DNA of 35,864 bases, taken from contig JACPEH010000007.1 in NCBI GenBank assembly GCA_016183655.1, forward strand, positions 1-35,864. The letters are read 5' to 3'. A model generated the notes under the pieces. It did no database searches. It was not told the DNA's origin and saw only the letters and a program-made list of their open reading frames with translations. Shown piece after piece: positions 31,916 through 35,864 of this stretch; positions within the stretch are counted from its first letter, which is position 1; each line of letters starts with the position of its first letter. The stretch is from Rhodocyclales bacterium (GTDB lineage: Bacteria; Pseudomonadota; Gammaproteobacteria; Burkholderiales; Rhodocyclaceae). The position numbers and the translations under genes were made by a program.

Positions 31916-32159
31916 GGGCAGGCAATTTGCCGATCGCCCCGCGCACCACCGACCGCACCTCTTCCAGCAACCGCGCGTCGCGCTCATCGAGCAGCGCGGC
32001 GAGCTGCTCGATCGTCGCCGGCGCCGGCAGAAACGAGGCCTCCAGCCGCGCGACGATCTCGGCGTTGACGGAACGCTGCTGTGCCTCGGCCTCGGCCTTC
32101 AGTCGCTCATAGAGTGGGTACGGAATGCGGTACTGGGAGCGGTGCTGGTCATTTGTCAT
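31905..32159 (-). CDS. Arc/Mnt-type ribbon-helix-helix DNA-binding protein
   Basis: Protein of 84 residues. QYRIPYPLYERLKAEAEAQQ and RSVNAEIVARLEASF form the Arc-type strand-helix-helix, and the rest (LLDERDARLLEEVRSVVRGAI) is a coiled-coil tail, as in Mnt. It lies first in the minus-strand unit and divergent from another RHH gene across a perfect palindrome at 32193-32215, which it probably binds. Confidence 0.88.
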   Translation of the reverse strand: MTNDQHRSQYRIPYPLYERLKAEAEAQQRSVNAEIVARLEASFLPAPATIEQLAALLDERDARLLEEVRSVVRGAIGKLPARGD

Positions 32160-32192
32160 GACCCGTATTTGATCCTGCGCGGCGCCTGCTCG

Positions 32193-32215
32193 TATAGTGA
32201 CAGACTGCCACTATA
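32193..32215. promoter_or_regulatory. Operator-like palindrome between two divergent RHH genes
   Basis: TATAGTG (32193-32199) and CACTATA (32209-32215), nine bases apart, overlap the -10-like TATAAT (32212-32217) of the rightward gene. Arc-type proteins bind inverted half-sites of this size, so this is the likely shared operator. Confidence 0.7.
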
Positions 32216-32258
32216 ATAACGGCGGCATATGCCACGCCGTTTTTAAGGAGAGGGAAAC

Positions 32259-32429
32259 ATGCAAGCAGCAAACGAGGAGAGGAAGCCGCTCGGCGTCCGT
32301 CTGCCGGACGACCTCAAGCAGTGGCTCAAGCACCAGGCCGTCGACAACCGCCGCAGCCTGAATGCCGAGATCGTGATGCGCCTTGAGGAATCCCGCCGGC
32401 AGGACACCGCCGGCGCGAAAAAAAAATGA
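32259..32429 (+). CDS. Second small Arc-type ribbon-helix-helix protein
   Basis: 56 codons with the strong ribosome site AAGGAGAGGG. RKPLGVRLPDDLKQWLKHQA followed by VDNRRSLNAEIVMRLEES is a complete Arc-type RHH fold. The gene ends in nine A in a row (three Lys codons) before TGA, a slippery stretch. It is divergent from the 84-residue Arc-like gene, so the pair may form a bistable switch like Arc and Mnt with their targets. Confidence 0.85.
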   Translation: MQAANEERKPLGVRLPDDLKQWLKHQAVDNRRSLNAEIVMRLEESRRQDTAGAKKK

Positions 32430-32433
32430 GGCC

Positions 32434-32751
32434 ATGGCCGACGAGGCGCCAGTGCTCGACGAGGCGATTGCCGCGTCGCTCCGGGTGTCGGCCTCGATCG
32501 GCCTGCTCTGCGACCTCTACGGCGGGCTCGGCGCGGCGCGCGGAGATGGGGTTTCCGCGCGGCTGGCGCGGGCGCTCGAACTTGTCGAGGCAGAGGCGGA
32601 ACGGGTCGGTGAATTGCTCGCCGACCTTGAGTCGAGGCTGGCGACTCAGCGGCTCAGCCGCTGCGCCATCGCCTTCAGTAGTTCCGCGTCCTCGGCGGAC
32701 AGCTTGACGTTGCGCGCGATGAACTCGGCCAGCATCTCGGCCGGCGTGTAA
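32434..32751 (+). CDS. Small unknown protein, convergent with and overlapping the repressor gene
   Basis: 105 codons from ATG at 32434, five bases after the RHH gene. The first 70 residues (MADEAPVLDEAIAASLRVSA, then LARALELVEAEAERVGELLAD) look like a real helical protein. The last 35 are simply the antisense of the repressor's C-terminus (overlap 32646-32751) and are Ser-rich. I am fairly sure of the gene, less of the whole reading. Confidence 0.55.
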   Translation: MADEAPVLDEAIAASLRVSASIGLLCDLYGGLGAARGDGVSARLARALELVEAEAERVGELLADLESRLATQRLSRCAIAFSSSASSADSLTLRAMNSASISAGV

Positions 32752-33002
32752 TTCGCCCGAGGCTCGGCCAGGCCGACCGGCATGCGGGCGCCGGTGACGA
32801 TGTAGAGCACATCGGCGCCCATGCGGCTGAGTTCGAGCAGCTCGGCCGCCCGCGGCGAAGTGTCGTTGTCCTCGTACTTCCTGATCGTGCGTCCGGTGGT
32901 GCTCAGGCGCGCGCCCAGCGCCTCGGCGCTGAGGCCGAGCTTCTTGCGCTCCTCCCTCAGTCGCGCACCGATATTGAATTTTTCTTCCGAAATCGTTGAC
33001 AC
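32646..33002 (-). CDS. XRE-family phage repressor candidate
   Basis: Protein of 118 residues. GARLREERKKLGLSAEALGA, then RLSTTGRTIRKYEDNDTSPR is a Cro/C1-type helix-turn-helix in about residues 12-50, followed by ADVLYIVTGARMP, common in short phage repressors. No LexA-like peptidase, so induction would not be by self-cleavage. Start is GTG at 33002. It faces a rightward gene across repeated TTTTTCTTCC sites, one of which lies inside its own first codons, consistent with autoregulation. Confidence 0.88.
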   Translation of the reverse strand: MSTISEEKFNIGARLREERKKLGLSAEALGARLSTTGRTIRKYEDNDTSPRAAELLELSRMGADVLYIVTGARMPVGLAEPRANYTPAEMLAEFIARNVKLSAEDAELLKAMAQRLSR

Positions 33003-33018
33003 CGGAATTTTTCTTCCG
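32976..33018. promoter_or_regulatory. Repeated operator-like sites and early promoter of the phage switch
   Basis: GAATTTTTCTTCCG occurs at 32976-32989 and 33005-33018, 29 bases apart. The second lies in the spacer between TTGACA (32996-33001) and CAATAT (33019-33024), a plausible rightward promoter. A third, inverted copy (GGAAGAAAAAT) is at 33289-33299 before the next gene, next to the palindrome GAAGA-AA-TCTTC at 33271-33282. Repressor binding here would block the rightward operon. Confidence 0.65.
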
Positions 33019-33056
33019 CAATATGTGAAGCACTACGAACAAGAACGCATCTTCGC

Positions 33057-33272
33057 ATGAAACGTACCGCCTACACACCGGACGGCGTCGTCACCAACCG
33101 CCCGATCAACCTCCGCCTCAAGCCGGCAGAGCTGGCCGAGGCCGAGCGCGTCGCTACCGGCGCGGGTATTTCAAAGGCGAACCTTGCCCGTCAGGCCTTT
33201 CTCAAGGGCCTGCCCGAGGTTATTGAAGAGCTGCGGGCGGCCGGCGATGCCGGTCAGCAGCAGGCCGCGTGA
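33057..33272 (+). CDS. Small RHH-like protein, Cox/Cro position
   Basis: Protein of 71 residues. TNRPINLRLKPAELAEAERV followed by GAGISKANLARQAFLKGLPEVI has the strand-helix-helix spacing of ribbon-helix-helix proteins. First gene of the rightward early operon, divergent from the repressor, where P2 has cox. A role in antagonising the repressor is inferred from position alone. Confidence 0.72.
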   Translation: MKRTAYTPDGVVTNRPINLRLKPAELAEAERVATGAGISKANLARQAFLKGLPEVIEELRAAGDAGQQQAA

Positions 33273-33303
33273 AGAAATCTTCTCAGGGGGAAGAAAAATA
33301 CTC

Positions 33304-33891
33304 ATGCAGCAGACAACGCACACCAAGACCGCCATCAGCATCGTCCGCGACCACGTCGAGGATTGGCGCCGCCAAAACCGCTGGAGCCGCGAGACGGCGG
33401 CGGACATGATCGTGCAGGCGCATGAGCGCATCGGCGGCCCGCGTCTCACCGGCATCGTCTTCGACCCGCCGACCCGCGACACCTTCGAGCGCATGCGGGT
33501 CAATGCCGACAAGATCTACCGCTGGCTCGACGATTCGTCGAAGGACAAGAACCTGCTCACGGTCAATTTCCTCTGGTCGATCTTCGCCGCGCTGCCAGAC
33601 GAACGCCGCCTGCACCTGGTGGATGCGTTGCTGGCGCCGGTCGGCATGCACGCCGGATTCGATAGCGATCAAGGCGAGGACGAGAGCCAGCAGGCGGTTG
33701 TGCTGCTGTTCCAGGACGTCGTTGCCCACGGCGCCGAGGTGAATGTCGCCATGTCAAAGATGATCGACGGCATCGACCCGGGCGAGCCGGAGCAGGCAAA
33801 GAAGCAGCTGTCGATCGCCAAGGCAACAATGCAGCGCGCCTTGGGCGTGGTGAATCGGATTCTTCGTCGGAAGGGGAAAACATGCGCCTGA
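33304..33891 (+). CDS. YdaT-like phage regulatory protein
   Basis: Protein of 195 residues. RDHVEDWRRQNRWSRETAAD, then DTFERMRVNADKIYRWLDDS resembles the YdaT family pattern (region around QKIFRW), and LLTVNFLWSIFAALPDERRLHLVDALLAPVG (in parts) the following helices. YdaT was first called a toxin but such proteins sit in the CII position of many prophages and may be regulators. The upstream inverted operator copy suggests control by the repressor. It overlaps the Ogr gene by 10 bases. Confidence 0.6.
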   Translation: MQQTTHTKTAISIVRDHVEDWRRQNRWSRETAADMIVQAHERIGGPRLTGIVFDPPTRDTFERMRVNADKIYRWLDDSSKDKNLLTVNFLWSIFAALPDERRLHLVDALLAPVGMHAGFDSDQGEDESQQAVVLLFQDVVAHGAEVNVAMSKMIDGIDPGEPEQAKKQLSIAKATMQRALGVVNRILRRKGKTCA

Positions 33892-34169
33892 ACTGCCCCC
33901 ACTGCGGCACCATCGCCTCCATCCGCACCAGCCGCGAACTCGGCAGCACCGTGCGCGAGGCCGGCGCGCAATGCACCAACATCGAGTGCGGCCACACCTG
34001 GGTGGCACGCATCGTCGCCGAGCGCACCATCGCGCCGTCGATGATGCCGAAGCCCGGCGTCTATATCCCGCTTTCCCCGCGCTCGCCGGCGGCCAATGCG
34101 CCGGCCGCCAACCAGCTGGAGCTCGGCATGGATCTCCCGCCGCCGCGCATGGCCGTTCCCACCGGCTGA
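33882..34169 (+). CDS. ogr: Ogr/Delta-type zinc-finger activator of late transcription
   Basis: Protein of 95 residues. CPHC (Cys5, Cys8) and CTNIEC (Cys31, Cys36) give the CX2C-X22-CX4C finger of Ogr/Delta; IRTSRELGSTVRE between them parallels the conserved ARTSR segment of P2 Ogr, and HTWVARIVAERTIAPS the C-terminal half. A Pro/Ala-rich tail extends the 72-residue P2 protein. In P2 ogr follows D; here it lies in the rightward early operon, so late-gene activation is tied to the switch. Its targets should be the three GGTTGT-N13-ACA elements. Confidence 0.9.
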   Translation: MRLNCPHCGTIASIRTSRELGSTVREAGAQCTNIECGHTWVARIVAERTIAPSMMPKPGVYIPLSPRSPAANAPAANQLELGMDLPPPRMAVPTG

Positions 34170-34199
34170 TCGCCTGATCTGACCCAGACCCCAGCAGCA

Positions 34200-34238
34200 C
34201 CCTGATCGCCCTTGTTTCAAGGCGCGAGGGATTTTTTT
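34200..34238 (+). terminator. Rho-independent terminator after ogr
   Basis: CCCT pairs with AGGG, and CGCC-TTG with CAAGGCG inside it (one bulged base), followed by A and seven T. It lies 30 bases beyond the ogr stop. Confidence 0.75.
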
Positions 34239-34260
34239 ACGCCTGAATCCGGAGAAGACG

Positions 34261-34464
34261 ATGCGCCAACACAGCCCGCGACAGCAGTTCAAGGAAGCCC
34301 AGACCATCGCCGCCGAACACAACATGTTCGTCGTCGACAAGGGCGACGCCTTCCTGCTCTACCGCAAGGCCGAGCGCCCGGTGTTCATCGGCAAGCGTTC
34401 CTCGGCCTCGGCCATCCGCACCCTCGTCTGCAACGCCGCAGGCGTCCCCACCCGCAAGAACTGA
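34261..34464 (+). CDS. Small unknown phage protein
   Basis: Protein of 67 residues, basic: MRQHSPRQQFKEAQTIAAEH, then FVVDKGDAFLLYRKAERPVF and GKRSSASAIRTLVCNAAGV. Not recognised. CCGGAGAAGACG precedes the ATG. It lies between the ogr terminator and the primase and starts the replication unit; its residues do not show a known fold. Confidence 0.75.
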   Translation: MRQHSPRQQFKEAQTIAAEHNMFVVDKGDAFLLYRKAERPVFIGKRSSASAIRTLVCNAAGVPTRKN

Positions 34465-34469
34465 GCCCC

Positions 34470-35864
34470 ATGCAAGCAGACATCCACCGCGAGGTTCTCA
34501 GCAACCTCAACCGCGACTTCGAGTTCAAGCCCGCCGCAAAGGGCTGGCTGCGGCAGGGCAAGTGCCCGAGCTGCTCGAAGAAGGAGCTGTACACCAACGA
34601 GGAACACCCGTGGGTGATCCGCTGCGGCCGGCTGGACAAGTGCGGCGCCGAGTTCCACGTCAAGGAGCTGTACCCGGAAATCTTCGAGTCCTGGTCGGAA
34701 CGCCACCCGCCGACGCCGCAGAACCCGAACGCGGCGGCGGATGCCTACCTGCAGTACGGCCGCGGCTTCGACCTCGCCAAGATCAAGGGCTGGTACACGC
34801 AGGAGAGCTACTTCGACCGGGAGTCGAAGGAAGGCAGCGCCACCGTCCGCTTCGCCCTGGGCGGCGCGGTGTGGTGGGAGCGGATCATCGACAAGCCGGG
34901 CCGCTTCGGCAAGCGCAAGGCCACCTTCCGCGGCGAGTACGGCGGCACCTGGTGGCAGCCGCCCACCGGCATCGGCGCCCCGAAGGAAGCCCCCTCGGGG
35001 GGCACGCCGAAGGAACTGTGGATCGTCGAGGGCATCTTCGACGCCATCGCCCTGCTCCACCACAACCTCGCCGCCGTGGCGGCGCTCTCCTGCAACAACT
35101 ACCCGGCGCTGTCGCTCAAGGGGCTGGCCGAGCAGTGCGCCGCCGCCGGTACCGACCGGCCGACGCTGGTCTGGGCGCTCGACGGCGACGACGCCGGCCG
35201 CCGCTTCGCCCGCAAGCACTGCGAACAGTCGCGCAAGGACGGCTGGTCTGCCATCGCCGCCGTGATCCCGCAGACCGGACGCGGCAAGCTGGACTGGAAC
35301 GACATGCACCAGCGCGGCCGGCTGACGCAGGAGGCGCTGAAGGAATACCGCTACGAAGGCTCCCTGCTGATGGCCAGCAGCGCCAGCGAGAAGGGCAACC
35401 TCATGTACAGCCGGCACGGCTGGGCCACCTTCCCCTTCGACTTCGACAACCGCATCTGGTGGTGGAAGACCGACCTCGACGCATTTGCGAAGGCGCAGGA
35501 CAAGCTATCGGAAGAGAACCCGAAGCTCGGCAAGGAAGAACTCCGCGCCGAGGCGATCAAGAGCAGCCACACCGTCAGCGAGATCTGCAACTGCCGGCCG
35601 GAGCCGCTCTACTACCTGAAGAACGAAGTCACCGACGAGGCCTGGTACTACTTCCGCGTCGATTTCCCGCACGACGGCGCCAGCGTCAAGACCGCCTTCA
35701 CCGCCGGCCAGCTCTCGGCCACGGCCGAGTTCAAGAAGCGCCTGCTGCACGCCGGCGCCGGCGCCATCTGGTCCGGCAACGCCGGCCACCTGGACCGCCT
35801 GCTGTCGCGCTGGACCTTCAACATCAAGAAGGTCGAGACCGTCGACTTCATCGGCTACTCGATC
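34470..35864 (+). CDS. Toprim primase, phage replication protein (partial, runs off right edge)
   Basis: 465 residues up to the window edge, no stop. An N-terminal zinc ribbon (GKCPSCSKKELYTNEEHPWV, then RCGRLDKCGAEF) is followed by a catalytic toprim core: LWIVEGIFDAIALLHH with the conserved Glu and LVWALDGDDAGRRFARKH with the DxD-type acidic pair. The later part (AGQLSATAEFKKRLLHAGAG, then FNIKKVETVDFIGYS) matches large phage primase-helicase proteins, so a helicase domain may follow beyond the window. P2 instead uses the rolling-circle gene A, so replication differs from P2. About residues 168-184 hold an inserted palindrome in frame. Confidence 0.9.
   Translation, partial: MQADIHREVLSNLNRDFEFKPAAKGWLRQGKCPSCSKKELYTNEEHPWVIRCGRLDKCGAEFHVKELYPEIFESWSERHPPTPQNPNAAADAYLQYGRGFDLAKIKGWYTQESYFDRESKEGSATVRFALGGAVWWERIIDKPGRFGKRKATFRGEYGGTWWQPPTGIGAPKEAPSGGTPKELWIVEGIFDAIALLHHNLAAVAALSCNNYPALSLKGLAEQCAAAGTDRPTLVWALDGDDAGRRFARKHCEQSRKDGWSAIAAVIPQTGRGKLDWNDMHQRGRLTQEALKEYRYEGSLLMASSASEKGNLMYSRHGWATFPFDFDNRIWWWKTDLDAFAKAQDKLSEENPKLGKEELRAEAIKSSHTVSEICNCRPEPLYYLKNEVTDEAWYYFRVDFPHDGASVKTAFTAGQLSATAEFKKRLLHAGAGAIWSGNAGHLDRLLSRWTFNIKKVETVDFIGYSI
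34975..35015 (+). repeat. REP-like palindrome inserted in frame in the primase gene
   Basis: 34975-35003 is about 26/29 identical to 14219-14247 between L and X and contains the perfect stem GCCCCC-TCG-GGGGGC. In the protein it encodes GAPKEAPSGGTPKE, a linker between the strand GGTWWQPP and the toprim start. Confidence 0.65.

Noticed and set aside
32259..32751. Programmed frameshift at the A9 run fusing the RHH protein to the next gene
   Set aside because: The next frame would need a +1 shift, whereas A runs chiefly favour -1; the downstream gene has its own ATG.
1..35864. CRISPR array, rRNA or intact insertion sequence
   Set aside because: No regularly spaced repeats, no rRNA text and no transposase found on either strand.

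Overview
The window is GC-rich DNA from a proteobacterium, most likely a betaproteobacterium. Two host operons on the minus strand occupy about 1-6185, and a P2-type (myovirus) prophage fills the rest from roughly 6.4-7.0 kb to the right edge. The Rhodocyclales-like flavour is an inference from base composition, host gene types and phage gene style; no marker gene fixes the genus.

Host part. 1-4088 is a chemosensory operon read leftwards: a CheW, a CheR methyltransferase with TPR repeats, a second CheW with an N-terminal extension, and a CHASE3/HAMP chemoreceptor. The receptor has an internal deletion plus frameshift near 630-640, so its signalling hairpin is out of frame with its sensor half. 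4397-6185 is a three-gene housekeeping operon (DUF1178 zinc-ribbon protein, LPLAT acyltransferase, DUF2721 membrane protein).

Prophage left end. 6186-7001 has no convincing gene. It is AT-rich in the middle and holds a dense cluster of GGTWACC-type heptamers. Then come a terminator, a D12-class DNA adenine methylase, and the leftward portal (Q) and terminase (P) genes. From 10.9 kb rightwards the order is the P2 late order: O, N, M, L, X, two small membrane proteins (holin candidates), endolysin, nested spanins, R, S, V, W, J, I, H, G, a papain-like protein in the P2 Z/fun position, FI, FII, E and E' (joined by a T TTT TTG -1 frameshift site), T, U, D. Three dyads of the form GGTTGT-N13-ACA sit at the places of the P2 late promoters PP/PO, PV and PF. 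An Ogr/Delta-type zinc-finger activator that could read them is encoded at 33882-34169.

Accessory and control part. Behind D lies a 2.2-kb block of small unknown genes in two transcription units. Each unit is headed by a nearly identical 100-bp cassette with a strong sigma70-like promoter, an operator-like dyad over the -10 box, a possible leaderless mini-ORF and a shared RBS. Next come a minus-strand unit (Arc-type ribbon-helix-helix protein plus a membrane protein), divergent from a second small ribbon-helix-helix gene across a perfect 7-bp-arm palindrome. Then a divergent phage switch (XRE repressor against a small RHH-like protein) with repeated TTTTTCTTCC sites, a YdaT-like protein, the Ogr homologue, a terminator, a small unknown gene and a toprim primase running off the right edge. 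No integrase or right attachment site is in the window. The most promising undescribed part is the twin-cassette block of small genes at 28.9-31.1 kb together with its two regulatory neighbours.
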